A stretch of DNA of 45,740 bases from Polaromonas sp. (lineage in GTDB: Bacteria; Pseudomonadota; Gammaproteobacteria; Burkholderiales; Burkholderiaceae_C): contig NZ_JABBPE010000007.1 of the NCBI RefSeq assembly GCF_012927455.1, positions 1 through 45,740 on the forward strand, written 5' to 3'. Below, one piece after another: positions 8,279 to 17,009 of this stretch. The notes below the pieces were generated by a model. It worked only from the letters and a program-made list of their open reading frames with translations, searched no databases and was not told the DNA's origin. Within the stretch, counting starts at the first letter, position 1; each line of letters begins with the position of its first letter. The translations under genes and the position numbers were made by a program.

Positions 8279-8968
8279 CTAAATTTTCCGGGGGTATCGG
8301 CGTAACTCACCCGACAGCAGCAGGCGCTGCCCGGCGCCGACCGACTGCAGGCTGTCCATCAGCGCGTTCGCCACCTGGGCGGCCTCCACGGCACGGTAGT
8401 TGGCCGGTATCAGCGGGTTCAACCATTGGGCGGCGCGCAGTGCCCATTGCTCGCCCAGCCGCGGCACCTGCTTCAGTGCAGCCCGGTCACCGGACAGCAA
8501 GGAAGGGCGCACGATCACCACGGTTCGAAAACCCAGCTTAAGCACAGCGTCTTCCATCTCGCCCTTGACGCGGTTGTAGTAAACAGCCGACCGGCTGTCG
8601 GCGCCCATGGCACTAACCACTGCCAGACGGGTCGCGCCGGCCGCTCGGCCAGCATGGGCCAGTGCAAGCACCGCATCAACATCAATCGCCCGGAAGGCTT
8701 TGCGGCTGCCCGCCACCTTCAACGTGGTGCCGAGTGCGATGAACACATCATCGACGGGCGGTGCCGTGAAATCGCTGAACGAACCCACAAGATGCACCAT
8801 TAGCCGGGGGTCTTGCTGCGCGGGTACGTGGCGGCCCACGCAATGAACCGCCGAGTAATCCGGGCGATCCGGGTAATGGCTGCCTGGCTTACCGGCCAGT
8901 AAACGAGCCAGGACCGCCCGACCGACGAGGCCCGTTGCCCCGGCCAGCAGCGCCACTCGTGCCGCCAC
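8279..8968 (-). CDS. NAD(P)-binding atypical short-chain dehydrogenase (HTATIP2/YwnB-like)
   Basis: About 229 residues when started at the GTG at 8968. The N-terminus has the Rossmann motif GATGLVG, followed by a family pattern of [29 protein letters not shown] (Tyr and Lys in the usual catalytic spacing) and [11 protein letters not shown]. Such proteins bind NADP and resemble TIP30/HTATIP2; substrates are mostly unknown. The Rossmann motif itself is encoded inside the last 80 bp of the upstream helicase gene in another frame, so a start further downstream would remove the cofactor site. A longer in-frame extension into the helicase gene is open but has repetitive Ala/Val content and is probably not translated. 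Confidence 0.82.
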   Translation of the reverse strand: MAARVALLAGATGLVGRAVLARLLAGKPGSHYPDRPDYSAVHCVGRHVPAQQDPRLMVHLVGSFSDFTAPPVDDVFIALGTTLKVAGSRKAFRAIDVDAVLALAHAGRAAGATRLAVVSAMGADSRSAVYYNRVKGEMEDAVLKLGFRTVVIVRPSLLSGDRAALKQVPRLGEQWALRAAQWLNPLIPANYRAVEAAQVANALMDSLQSVGAGQRLLLSGELRRYPRKI

Positions 8969-10634
8969 CGCCGGAGCGGGGGCCTCCGCGGAAGTTGTTG
9001 CGGTTGCCGGTGGGTTGGCCGGAAGACGGGAATCCGGAAGAGGCGTGGCTGGCGGGTTGCTGGTTGTCGAAATCATTGTTGCGCGGTTCACTGTTTTGCT
9101 GACGCGGAGCCTGTGCGTAAGCGTTTCTTGGCTGGCCCGAAGGCTGGCCGCCCTGTGAATAGCCCGTGCTTTGACGCGGCTGCTGGCCAGGCTGGGCCGG
9201 GCTGCGACGGCCGCCGCCGCCACCACCATTACCACCACCGTAAGCACCGCGGCTGTCGCTACGGCTTTCTCCACCATTTCCGCCACCGGCCGGACTGCGG
9301 CCACGGCCGCCACCATTTCCGCCACCGCCGCCACGTGCCGGTTGCGCACCCTTGGTGTCGCGCACGCGCTGCATCATTTCGCTGCGCGCAGCCTTGGCGG
9401 CTGCCTGCATCACGTCACGGCTAGGCGGTTTGCCCAAGCCGCCCCAGATGGTCTGGCGACCCATGGCCAGCGGCTCGGCTTTTTCGCCAGGCTCGGCTTC
9501 AAAGCCGGGCACAATTACTTTTTCAATATTCTGCTTGGTAAAGCGCTCGATGTCCTGCATGAAGCCTTCTTCGTCCAGGCACACCAGGCTGACGGCTTCG
9601 CCGCTGTTGCCGGCCCGGCCGGTGCGGCCAATGCGGTGAACATAGTCTTCACTGACATTCGGGATCTCGTAGTTCACCACGTGTGGCAACTCGTCAATGT
9701 CAATACCGCGAGCGGCAATGTCGGTAGCCACCAGCGCGCGAATATCGCCGCTTTTGAAACCTTGCAAGGCCTGCGTGCGTGCGGTCTGGCTTTTGTTGCC
9801 GTGCAGCGCCATGGCGACGATGCCGTTCTTGGTCAGGTGTTCGGCCACATTGTTGGCGCCGAACTTGGTGCGTGTAAACACCAGCACCTGGCTCCAGTTG
9901 TGTTCGTTGATGATGTGTGTGAGCAGCGCTTTCTTCTTGCTGCGGCCCACCGGGTGAATGGTTTGCGTGATGCGCTGCACCGTTGTGTTGCGCGGCGTCA
10001 CCTGGATGGACACCGGGTTGCGCAGCAGGCCGTTGGCCAGTTCGCGAATTTCATCGCTGAAGGTGGCGCTGAACAACAGCACCTGCTTTTGCTTGGGAAT
10101 CAGCGCCAGCACTTTCTTGATGTCGTGGATAAAGCCCATGTCCAGCATGCGGTCGGCCTCGTCCAGCACCAGAATTTGCACCTGGCTCAGGTCCAGCGTT
10201 CCTTGGCCCGCGTGGTCAAGCAGACGGCCGGGCGTGGCTACCAGAATGTCAACTCCGCGGCGCAGTTTTTCAATCTGCGCGCCCATTCCAACACCGCCAA
10301 ACATCACCATCGAGGTGAGGTCCAGGTGTTTGCCGTAGGTACGTACGCTTTCTTCCACCTGCGCCGCCAGCTCGCGAGTCGGCGTCATGATGAGTGCGCG
10401 CACGGCGTTAACGCCGCGTCGGTTGGTCAGGCGCGCTTCCGTGCTCAAGCGCTGCAGCATGGGCAGCACGAACGCTGCCGTCTTGCCGGTACCGGTCTGG
10501 GCGCCGCCCAGCAGGTCGCTGCCTGCAAGTACGGCGGGAATCGCCTGGGCCTGAATCGGGGTGGGGGTGTCGTAGCCCTGCTCAAGCACGGCTTTAAGAA
10601 TGGCCGGGGCCAAATTCAATTCTTCAAATGTCAT
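8889..10634 (-). CDS. rhlE: DEAD-box RNA helicase, RhlE type
   Basis: A 581-residue ATP-dependent RNA helicase. Seen in order: the Q motif ([10 protein letters not shown], about residue 25), Walker A (AQTGTGKT, 45-52), PTRELA (85-90), DEAD (158-161), SAT (about 195), then ARGIDI and HRIGRTGR in the second RecA domain. From about residue 430 a long Gly/Arg/Asn/Gln-rich tail follows, with RGG-like steps; such tails bind RNA and can drive condensation. In the RhlE group this tail varies greatly in length. The last 80 bp also encode the start of the next gene in a different frame. Confidence 0.95.
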   Translation of the reverse strand: MTFEELNLAPAILKAVLEQGYDTPTPIQAQAIPAVLAGSDLLGGAQTGTGKTAAFVLPMLQRLSTEARLTNRRGVNAVRALIMTPTRELAAQVEESVRTYGKHLDLTSMVMFGGVGMGAQIEKLRRGVDILVATPGRLLDHAGQGTLDLSQVQILVLDEADRMLDMGFIHDIKKVLALIPKQKQVLLFSATFSDEIRELANGLLRNPVSIQVTPRNTTVQRITQTIHPVGRSKKKALLTHIINEHNWSQVLVFTRTKFGANNVAEHLTKNGIVAMALHGNKSQTARTQALQGFKSGDIRALVATDIAARGIDIDELPHVVNYEIPNVSEDYVHRIGRTGRAGNSGEAVSLVCLDEEGFMQDIERFTKQNIEKVIVPGFEAEPGEKAEPLAMGRQTIWGGLGKPPSRDVMQAAAKAARSEMMQRVRDTKGAQPARGGGGGNGGGRGRSPAGGGNGGESRSDSRGAYGGGNGGGGGGRRSPAQPGQQPRQSTGYSQGGQPSGQPRNAYAQAPRQQNSEPRNNDFDNQQPASHASSGFPSSGQPTGNRNNFRGGPRSGGGGTSGAAGRGNGPRRSGGPGSFTGR

Positions 10635-11023
10635 GGTATGGCGTCCAGGGACGCTTTAGATCGGCCTGTTTGAGTGCTTTGTTTGAAAGCAACCCGCCAG
10701 TCAAAGGCAGATGGGATCAGAAATTCAGGCCAAGTATTTTGCGATTTCGTTTTACATCGCAAGTTACATCGAGAGCAATTACGGAAAGTAACGCCCGAGA
10801 TGTGCCTAAATACTGCAGGCAACTGGAGCCAGCAATAAGGGTATTGTTGCACAGGAACGATAATCTATGCATTCACGCCAAAAAACAGGCCATCAATTCA
10901 AGGGTCGGCATGTGTCGCCGGCCTGCAAAGAGCCCTGCCAGAAGCCTGCAAAACAATTTGCCGACAGGCGGCGTGCAGTCCGTTTTTCTGTTTTTTTTTC
11001 CAATTTTTAACAAAGTAAACCTG
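10635..11023. other. Divergent intergenic region between rhlE and ettA
   Basis: About 390 bases without a convincing gene. The left side must hold the rhlE promoter and leader; RhlE-type helicases often have long leaders. The right side has a pyrimidine/T-rich stretch (10981-11010) before ettA. I see no clear sigma-70 pair or terminator. An open frame runs from the left into ettA, but its amino-acid content is not protein-like. Confidence 0.5.
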
Positions 11024-12685
11024 ATGGCTCAGTACGTATTCACCATGAACAAGGTCGGCAAAATTGTGCCGCCCAAACGCCATATCCTGAAAGATGTGTC
11101 GCTCAGCTTCTTCCCCGGCGCCAAAATCGGCATGCTGGGCACCAACGGTTCGGGCAAGTCCACGCTGCTCAAGATCATGGCCGGTTTGGACACCGAGATC
11201 GAAGGCGAAGCCACCCCGATGCCGGGCCTGAACATCGGTTATCTGCCGCAAGAACCCAAGCTCAACCCCGAGCACACCGTGCGCGAGAGCGTCGAAGCCG
11301 GCATGGGCGCTGTGTTTGCCGCCAAGGCGCAATTGGAAGCGGTGTACGTCGCCTATGGCGAGCCCGATGCCGACTTTGACGCGCTGGCCGCCGAGCAGGC
11401 TAGATTGGAAGCCATCATCGCCACCGCCGGCACTGATTCCGAGCACCAGCTTGAAATCGCCGCCGACGCGCTGCGTCTACCACCCTGGGACGCCAAAATC
11501 GGCGTTTTGTCGGGTGGCGAGAAACGCCGCGTGGCTTTGTGCAGCCTGCTGCTGTCCCGGCCAGAGATGCTGCTGCTCGACGAGCCAACCAACCATCTGG
11601 ACGCAGAATCGGTCGATTGGCTGGAGCAGTTTTTGCAGCGCTACTCGGGCACCGTGGTTGCCATTACCCATGACCGCTACTTCTTGGACAACGCCGCCGA
11701 ATGGATTTTGGAGCTCGACCGCGGCCACGGCATTCCGTGGAAAGGCAACTACAGCAGTTGGCTCGATCAAAAAGGCGAACGTCTGGCGCAGGAGCACAAG
11801 GGCGAAGAAGCCCGGGCCAAGGCCCTGAAGAAAGAGCTCGAATGGTCACGCCAGAATCCGAAAGCGCGCCAGGCCAAAAGCAAGTCGCGCCTCGCTCGTT
11901 TTGAGGAACTGTCAGATTTTGAATACCAGCAGCGCAACGAAACGCAGGAGATTTTCATCCCCGTGGCCGAGCGTCTGGGCAATGAAGTCATTGAGTTTAA
12001 GGACGTCAGCAAATCTTTCGGCGATCGCCTGCTCATCGACAATCTCAGCTTCAGCATTCCGGCTGGCGCCATCGTCGGCATCATCGGGCCCAACGGCGCA
12101 GGCAAGTCCACGCTGTTCAAGCTGATTGCCGGCAAAGAGCAGCCCGACAGCGGCGAAGTGAAGATCGGCAAGACCGCGCGCATGGCCTTTGTTGATCAGC
12201 ACCGCGACGACCTGGCCAACGAAAAAACCGTCTGGGAAGATATCTCCGGCGGACTCGACATGCTGACCGTCGGCAAGTTCACCATGCCCAGCCGCGCTTA
12301 CGCGGGCCGCTTCAACTTCAACGGCGCCGACCAGCAAAAACGTGTCGGTTCGCTTTCAGGCGGCGAGCGCGGACGCCTGCACCTGGCCAAGACACTGATT
12401 GCCGGCGGCAATGTGCTGATGCTTGACGAACCGTCAAACGACCTTGACGTCGAAACCCTGCGCGCGCTTGAAGATGCGCTGCTCGAATTTGCCGGCTCGG
12501 TGATGGTGATCAGCCATGACCGCTGGTTTCTGGACCGTATTGCCACGCACATTTTGGCCGCCGAAGGCGACAGCCAATGGACCTTCTTCAACGGCAACTA
12601 TCAGGAATACGAAGCCGACAAGAAAAAACGCCTGGGCGAAGAGGGTGCCAAACCCAAGCGCATGCGTTTTAAGGCACTGCATTAA
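11024..12685 (+). CDS. ettA: Energy-dependent translational throttle protein EttA (ABC-F)
   Basis: A 553-residue cytoplasmic ABC-F protein that binds the ribosomal E site and gates entry into elongation according to energy state. It has two ABC domains: Walker A GTNGSGKST (39-47) with signature LSGGEKRR and LLLDEPTNHLD, then GPNGAGKST with LSGGERGR and MLDEPSNDLD. The linker between them (from KGNYSSWLDQKGERL) is the interdomain arm that reaches tRNA. Length matches E. coli EttA (555). I place the start at ATG 11024 (MAQYVFTMNKV), matching the family N-terminus; upstream in-frame codons are not conserved-looking. It has its own transcription unit. Confidence 0.96.
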   Translation: MAQYVFTMNKVGKIVPPKRHILKDVSLSFFPGAKIGMLGTNGSGKSTLLKIMAGLDTEIEGEATPMPGLNIGYLPQEPKLNPEHTVRESVEAGMGAVFAAKAQLEAVYVAYGEPDADFDALAAEQARLEAIIATAGTDSEHQLEIAADALRLPPWDAKIGVLSGGEKRRVALCSLLLSRPEMLLLDEPTNHLDAESVDWLEQFLQRYSGTVVAITHDRYFLDNAAEWILELDRGHGIPWKGNYSSWLDQKGERLAQEHKGEEARAKALKKELEWSRQNPKARQAKSKSRLARFEELSDFEYQQRNETQEIFIPVAERLGNEVIEFKDVSKSFGDRLLIDNLSFSIPAGAIVGIIGPNGAGKSTLFKLIAGKEQPDSGEVKIGKTARMAFVDQHRDDLANEKTVWEDISGGLDMLTVGKFTMPSRAYAGRFNFNGADQQKRVGSLSGGERGRLHLAKTLIAGGNVLMLDEPSNDLDVETLRALEDALLEFAGSVMVISHDRWFLDRIATHILAAEGDSQWTFFNGNYQEYEADKKKRLGEEGAKPKRMRFKALH

Positions 12686-12780
12686 GCCCCCACGCTTTTC
12701 ACTTCGTGTAATGCGCTGCCCCCCGAGGGGGCCGCTGCGCCTGCGGACTGGCAAAGCCAGAACCGCGGCCCCTGCTGGGG
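12686..12780 (+). repeat. Dispersed GC-rich palindromic repeat, family 2, intergenic copy
   Basis: Begins directly after the ettA stop with GCCCCCACGCTT, then a core palindrome GCCCCCCGAGGGGGC (12718-12732), then a second, longer hairpin-forming part. The first half is closely similar to the two in-frame copies at 15280-15447. A palindrome this close to a stop codon may act as the 3' end of the ettA message. I recall this sequence as common after stop codons in Comamonadaceae. Confidence 0.85.
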
Positions 12781-12829
12781 TGAAGAATCTTCACGATCGC
12801 TCATTGCGTGTAGGCACTGGAAAATAGTT

Positions 12830-13366
12830 ATGACCGACGACGAAGTCCTGATTCAAACCCGTTACTGGCTTGAAAAAGCGGTTATCGGCCTTAACCTGTG
12901 CCCGTTTGCCAAAGCGGTGTACGTCAAAAATCAGGTGCGTCTGGTCGTGAGCCAGGCACGCCATGCCGACGACCTGCTTGAAGAGCTCGACCGCGAGCTT
13001 GTCTTGCTGGTGGCCACGCCCGCCGAACAGATAGACACCACTCTGCTGATTCACCCCACGCTGTTTGACGATTTTCTCGACTTCAATGATTTCATTGAAG
13101 TCGCAGAAGGGGTGCTGGACGAGCACGGACTTGAAGGCGTGATACAGCTCGCCAGCTTTCACCCGCAGTTTCAGTTTGACGGCGCAGAGCCGGACGACAT
13201 TGGCAACTACAGCAACCGCGCACCGTTTGCGATGCTGCATTTGCTGCGCGAGGAAAGTGTCGAGCGTGCGGTGGCGATTTTTCCCGAAGCCGAAACGATT
13301 TTCGAGAAGAATGTTGAGACGCTGCAGAAACTGGGGCATGAAGGCTGGAAAGCGCTGGGTCTCTAG
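12830..13366 (+). CDS. DUF1415 family protein
   Basis: A 178-residue cytoplasmic protein of unknown function. The N-terminal RYWLEKAVIGLNLCPFAK and central QLASFHPQFQFDG plus NYSNRAPFAMLHLLRE are the recognisable DUF1415 signatures, with a conserved Cys in LCPFA. The family is widespread in Beta- and Gammaproteobacteria and has no assigned activity. It stands alone between ettA and the BLUF gene. The start is the ATG at 12830; the next in-frame codons already belong to the conserved block, so the start is firm. Confidence 0.9.
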   Translation: MTDDEVLIQTRYWLEKAVIGLNLCPFAKAVYVKNQVRLVVSQARHADDLLEELDRELVLLVATPAEQIDTTLLIHPTLFDDFLDFNDFIEVAEGVLDEHGLEGVIQLASFHPQFQFDGAEPDDIGNYSNRAPFAMLHLLREESVERAVAIFPEAETIFEKNVETLQKLGHEGWKALGL

Positions 13367-13702
13367 GCCATCATCGCCTCGTCAGCGCGTTTTGGCATTG
13401 CTGCCTTGGCTATTTACCGTTTTTGAATGCGCAATGAGAAGGCAAATATCGCGCCTCCTCAAAAAATCAAGCAAATGAACAATTGTTACAATATGTTCTT
13501 CATGCGTTGGCAGCGCAAAAAAGCGGTGAAAAAATTTGAACGAATAGTCAGGGTTTAGGGTCTGTTTTCTGTCTTTTCAGGCTTGCAAAATCCAGATTTT
13601 GTTGCAGATTTATCCGGGGTTTGTCCTGAGTGAAACCCGGCGCTGAACAGCGCTCGCCTTGCATGATGGCAGTCCAGTTTCCTGACTACAAACGAGTGCA
13701 AG
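13367..13702 (+). promoter_or_regulatory. Leader/promoter region of the BLUF gene with inverted repeats
   Basis: 336 bases without a gene. The AT-rich middle holds the perfect palindrome AACAATTGTT (13478-13487), nested in a wider dyad GAACA (13477-13481) and TGTTC (13494-13498). This is the only obvious operator-like structure upstream of the BLUF gene. No clear terminator for the DUF1415 gene was found. Confidence 0.4.
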
Positions 13703-14281
13703 ATGAACAAACTTATCCAGCTTATCTACATCAGTCGCTCCACTTTCAGCGCGTCAAAGTCTTTTCACGGGATCGATCCGAGCGTGGGCCGCATTCTGTT
13801 GAAGTCACGCACCAGCAATCAGAAAAACGGCTTGGTGGGCGTTTTGTATTTTGGCGATGGTTGCTTTTTCCAGTGCCTGGAGGGGAGCGAAGAAAGCGTA
13901 GACGCCCTGTACGCAAAGTTGCTCGCTGATTCGCGCCACACGGACCTCAAGCTGCTGGCCAAAAAACCGATCTCGACGCTGTCCTTTGAGGACTGGGCCA
14001 TGAAATACGTGCCGCTTGATCAGCAAATGAATCAGCTGCTGCAGAGTCACGGTTATAAAACCTTCAATCCTTACACCTTCAATACGGTGATGACCCAGGA
14101 GGTGATGAACCTACTGCGTTCGGCCAGTGATGCGCAGGCTGAAGCCGGTCCGAAGTCTGCGCCGATGCGTAGGGGTGACGCCCCAATTCGCCGCGCTCGT
14201 GCACCGTCTGCCGCAAAGCTTTCCTTCTTCGGCCAATGGAGTGGTGGCTTTAACCGCTTGCTCAGCTTTTTCCGCAAATGA
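13703..14281 (+). CDS. Stand-alone BLUF-domain blue-light photoreceptor
   Basis: A 192-residue protein with an N-terminal BLUF domain (about 3-100) that binds FAD and senses blue light. The residues of the light-switch network are all visible: Tyr9 (LIYIS), Asn39, Gln57 (CFFQCLEG), Trp98 and Met100; the Asn-Gln, Gln-Trp and Gln-Met spacings (18, 41, 43) equal those of AppA. The region between Tyr9 and Asn39 is longer than in AppA by about six residues. The C-terminal 60 residues are basic with RR repeats and an aromatic end (FFGQWSGGFNRLLSFFRK), with no recognisable output domain, so it probably signals through a partner. It is monocistronic and converges on the TAXI gene. Confidence 0.92.
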   Translation: MNKLIQLIYISRSTFSASKSFHGIDPSVGRILLKSRTSNQKNGLVGVLYFGDGCFFQCLEGSEESVDALYAKLLADSRHTDLKLLAKKPISTLSFEDWAMKYVPLDQQMNQLLQSHGYKTFNPYTFNTVMTQEVMNLLRSASDAQAEAGPKSAPMRRGDAPIRRARAPSAAKLSFFGQWSGGFNRLLSFFRK

Positions 14282-14381
14282 TGGCGCCTGCGCTTCAGTT
14301 GCAAGCCTGACGGGATTGAGCCGGCGCGGGCCGTCGGGTCCTGAACTCCGGTGAATTCCGGTGTTCATGCCAGTCAAGCCT

Positions 14382-15881
14382 TTAGAGCTTTTGCAGCCGC
14401 TTGCGCACCAGTTGGATGTTGCTGCGCAGCGCATAAAGCTCATCGGTATACGACAGCGGCACGCTGATCTTTTCGGCGTGGTTTTCCATCTGGTTCAGCT
14501 CTTCGAGCAGCGGGGCGGTGTCTTGAGTATCCCCGGCCCGGTTTTCGATGTTCCGTAGTTGGCCGTACCACCTGAAAATGCGAGAGCGCACGCGAAACTC
14601 GTAAAGCGGGGGCACGATGCGCGACAGCGGCAGCAAGATGGCGATGATGATGCCCATCACCAGCCACATGCGCTCGACCAGATTGGCCACCCAGAACGGC
14701 AAGTAGCGTTGCAGCAGCGGCGCGCCGGCCTGGATGCTGCGCTCGGCTTCCTTGGCCACCGGTAATTCATTGTTTTTGACGTTGGGGTATTCGCGGGCGC
14801 GCTTGAACCAGCCGGCGCTGCCGTGGATCTCGTTGCCGGCCAGCGCAAACAGCTGCAGCAGCGCCGGGTGCGTGCTGGTGCGCGTCAGCAGCGTGGTGGT
14901 GGGCGCCACCAGGCGAACGTCTTGCGGCGGAACATTGGCGGCCAAGTCGACCACGCCACGCGGCAGCACGGCCGGGCTCAGGAAAGCAAAACGCCGCGAA
15001 TAGGCTTCGCTCTGGGCAAAGTCCATCAGCTTGACGCCGGGGGTCTGCAGCAGCATCTGCACCATCAGCGACTCGGGCGCCGAGGCAAACACGATGGCAT
15101 CGAGCTCGCCGGACAGAAAAGCCATGGTGGCCGGGGTCTGCTCAAGCTGGGAGATTTTCAGGCTGCTGCTGTCAATGCGGTTGCTTTCCAGCAACTTGGT
15201 CATCAGGTTGGGCACGCCGCTGCCGGGTGTGCCGATGTTGACGCGCAGGCCTTTCAGCTGCGTCAAGGTGCTTAATGTGGCCCCCACGCTTGTCGCTTCG
15301 CGTACTACGCTGCCCCCCGAGGGGGCTGAACTTCCTTGGGGCGGCCCTTCGCTGCGTTCTGTAGCCCCCACGCTTGTCGCTTCGCGTACTACGCTGCCTC
15401 CCGAGGGAGCTGAACTTGCTTGGGGCGCCCCTTCGTTGCGTTCTGTGGCTGTCGCCGTAACCTTGCGCGCAGCCTCTTCACGGTAAAACAGCCACACCGG
15501 CTCCAGAAACAGGCTGCCCAGCGATTCGAGCGGATCCTCTGCCGCGACGTCGGCCTCGCTGGTGCCGCCCTGCACAAAACCCAAGTCGGCCTTGCCATCG
15601 CGCAACAGCTGCAAATTGGCGGCCGATCCTTCGGAAGGCAGCAGCACGACGTCTATGCGGTCTTTGGCCAGAATTTTGGCGTAACGCTTGCCGAACTCTT
15701 CATAGGCGCTTTGCGCCGGGCCGGTGGCCAGCACCACGCGCTTGGGCGGGTTCGGGTCCAGCCACCAGTAAGCCAGCACCAGCAGGGTGACGGCCAGCAC
15801 AATGAAAGGCCCGGCCGAGACGGCCAGATCGCGCAGCGAGAGCAGGGTGTAGCGTATGGTTTTGGACATGCTGCAAACCAT
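14382..15881 (-). CDS. TAXI-family TRAP-type solute-binding protein, membrane-anchored, with a 56-residue repeat-derived insert
   Basis: A 499-residue protein with an uncleaved N-terminal membrane helix (about 18-42), a periplasmic TAXI domain (VVLATGPAQSAYEEFGKRYA, DLGFVQGG, GLRVNIGTPGSGVPNL) and a second membrane helix near 408-430, followed by a cytoplasmic helical tail. TAXI proteins usually bind small organic acids for TRAP transporters; no TRAP permease is adjacent, so this may be a sensor or orphan. Residues about 146-201 are encoded by two tandem 84-bp copies of an intergenic repeat read in frame; they interrupt the loop before the second conserved block. Start could be 15881 or the ATG 12 bp downstream (MSKTIRY); neither has a strong ribosome site. 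Confidence 0.87.
   Translation of the reverse strand: MVCSMSKTIRYTLLSLRDLAVSAGPFIVLAVTLLVLAYWWLDPNPPKRVVLATGPAQSAYEEFGKRYAKILAKDRIDVVLLPSEGSAANLQLLRDGKADLGFVQGGTSEADVAAEDPLESLGSLFLEPVWLFYREEAARKVTATATERNEGAPQASSAPSGGSVVREATSVGATERSEGPPQGSSAPSGGSVVREATSVGATLSTLTQLKGLRVNIGTPGSGVPNLMTKLLESNRIDSSSLKISQLEQTPATMAFLSGELDAIVFASAPESLMVQMLLQTPGVKLMDFAQSEAYSRRFAFLSPAVLPRGVVDLAANVPPQDVRLVAPTTTLLTRTSTHPALLQLFALAGNEIHGSAGWFKRAREYPNVKNNELPVAKEAERSIQAGAPLLQRYLPFWVANLVERMWLVMGIIIAILLPLSRIVPPLYEFRVRSRIFRWYGQLRNIENRAGDTQDTAPLLEELNQMENHAEKISVPLSYTDELYALRSNIQLVRKRLQKL
15280..15363 (+). repeat. Family 2 repeat, in-frame unit 1 inside the TAXI gene
   Basis: 84 bp beginning GCCCCCACGCTTGTCGC and containing the palindrome CCCCCGAGGGGG. 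The repeat reads on the plus strand; the gene reads through its complement without a stop, giving 28 residues. Its first half matches the copy after ettA at 12686. Confidence 0.9.
15364..15447 (+). repeat. Family 2 repeat, in-frame unit 2 inside the TAXI gene
   Basis: A tandem second 84-bp unit, differing from unit 1 at a handful of positions. Two of the changes are in the palindrome and are symmetric about its centre (CTCCCGAGGGAG instead of CCCCCGAGGGGG), so pairing is kept. 84 is a multiple of three, so the reading frame is unaffected. Confidence 0.9.
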
Positions 15882-15934
15882 AGCATGGGCTTGCTGCGAC
15901 CCTGTGCAGCGCCGCGATAGGTTTATAAATGGCT

Positions 15935-15979
15935 GCTAGCCCAATGAATACGGGCACCAGGAGCTATCAAAATAATAGC
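15935..15979 (-). repeat. Dispersed hairpin repeat, family 1, copy B
   Basis: GCTAGCCCAAT, CGGGC, then AGCTAT and ATAGC: the family-1 pattern on the minus strand. It lies between the start of the TAXI gene and the end of the copper operon. Confidence 0.85.
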
Positions 15980-16058
15980 AAAAAAATGGCAGTGCGGGGC
16001 GCGCTGCCGACCCCGCGCCAGCGCACCAAAGGCGGCGCGCTGGCTTGCTGGCTACTTG

Positions 16059-16376
16059 CTACTTTCGCGGCTCTATCGAAACCACGGTAAATGCGCCGTT
16101 GATCTTGTCCGCCGTGAAATTGACCTTGTCCCCCGGCTTGACCTTTTGCAGCAGCGCCGGGTCCTTGACCGCGTACGCCATGCTCATGGCGGGCATGTCG
16201 AGGTTTTTGATCTCGGCATGCTTCAACGTGATCTTGCCGGCTGCCGCGTCAATCTTGCGTACCTCGCCCTCGGTTTGCGGCAGACCAGCTTGCGCATGGG
16301 CTGAAAACGCTGCAAAGCCGGTTGAGGCCAACAGCGCCGTGCTCAAGACGAAGGCGGTGGTTGTCAATCGTTTCAT
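16059..16376 (-). CDS. Periplasmic copper-binding protein, CusF-like
   Basis: A 105-residue exported protein with a Sec signal (MKRLTTTAFVLSTALLASTG, cleavage near AHA, 28). The mature part is a small beta-barrel of the CusF type: EGEVRKID at the start, ITLKHAEIKNLDMPAMSMAY as the metal site (His plus two or three Met), and GDKVNFTAD. In E. coli CusF a Trp next to the site caps Cu(I); here that place is Met, as in many relatives. It would carry Cu(I) or Ag(I) in the periplasm. It is the last gene of a three-gene unit, 11 bp after the DUF411 gene. No CusCBA efflux pump is in the window. Confidence 0.9.
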   Translation of the reverse strand: MKRLTTTAFVLSTALLASTGFAAFSAHAQAGLPQTEGEVRKIDAAAGKITLKHAEIKNLDMPAMSMAYAVKDPALLQKVKPGDKVNFTADKINGAFTVVSIEPRK

Positions 16377-16387
16377 TGGATATTCCT

Positions 16388-16858
16388 TCAGGCGCGGTTG
16401 TAGCTTTGATAGACACGGGTGCTGCCGTCGGAGCTGATGAGCAGCACGTCATACGGGTCCTTGCGTCCCTTGTACTCAGGCCCATCCATCCCGGGGGAGC
16501 CGACTTTCATGCCGGGCACCGTCAGGCCGATGACTTTCGGGCGCTCTTTTAACAGGCGCTGGATATCTTTAGCCGGCACATGGCCCTCGATAGCGTAGCC
16601 GGCGATCAGCGCGGTGTGGCAGGAGCCCAACTTTTCGGGTACGCCCAAGCGGGTTCTGACCGCCGCATTGCCGCTGTCGTCCACTTTGACCTGAAAACCG
16701 TTGGCTTCCATATGCGTCACCCAGTCTTTGCAGCAGCCGCAACTGGGGTCCTTCCAGACCTCGACCATGGTTTTGCTTTGCGCCATCACGGCCGGTGCGC
16801 CAAGCGAAGCGCCAGCCAGCGAGGCGAGTGCCTGAATCAGTAATCGTCTTTTCATCAT
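16388..16858 (-). CDS. DUF411 metal-associated periplasmic protein
   Basis: A 156-residue exported protein with a signal sequence ending at about VMAQ (26). The DUF411 core is plain: VWKDPSCGCCKDWVTHM gives a CxCC cluster, followed by GSCHTALIAGYAIEGHVPA and VPGMKVGSPGMDG. The family is linked with copper resistance and found beside CusF and CopA genes; the Cys and Met/His residues probably bind copper. I place the start at ATG 16858, which has AAGGAGAA just upstream; the frame is open 90 bp further but without support. Operon with the CusF-like gene. Confidence 0.9.
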   Translation of the reverse strand: MMKRRLLIQALASLAGASLGAPAVMAQSKTMVEVWKDPSCGCCKDWVTHMEANGFQVKVDDSGNAAVRTRLGVPEKLGSCHTALIAGYAIEGHVPAKDIQRLLKERPKVIGLTVPGMKVGSPGMDGPEYKGRKDPYDVLLISSDGSTRVYQSYNRA

Positions 16859-17009
16859 GTTTTCTCCTTGAAGCGGATTTGGAAATTCGAAATGAGGAAG
16901 GTCAACAGGTTTAGTGTTGCGGGCAATCGGAGGTGAAGCCTGATACAAGCGTTACGGCTCGTGCCGCCAATAGCGTCAGGGAAGTACCGACCCAGTGCGG
17001 GCCCGAAAC

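Noticed and set aside
9171..10673. 500-codon plus-strand frame opposite the helicase gene
   Set aside because: Shadow of the RhlE-type gene: composition is dominated by Ala, His, Val and Gln with no recognisable motif.
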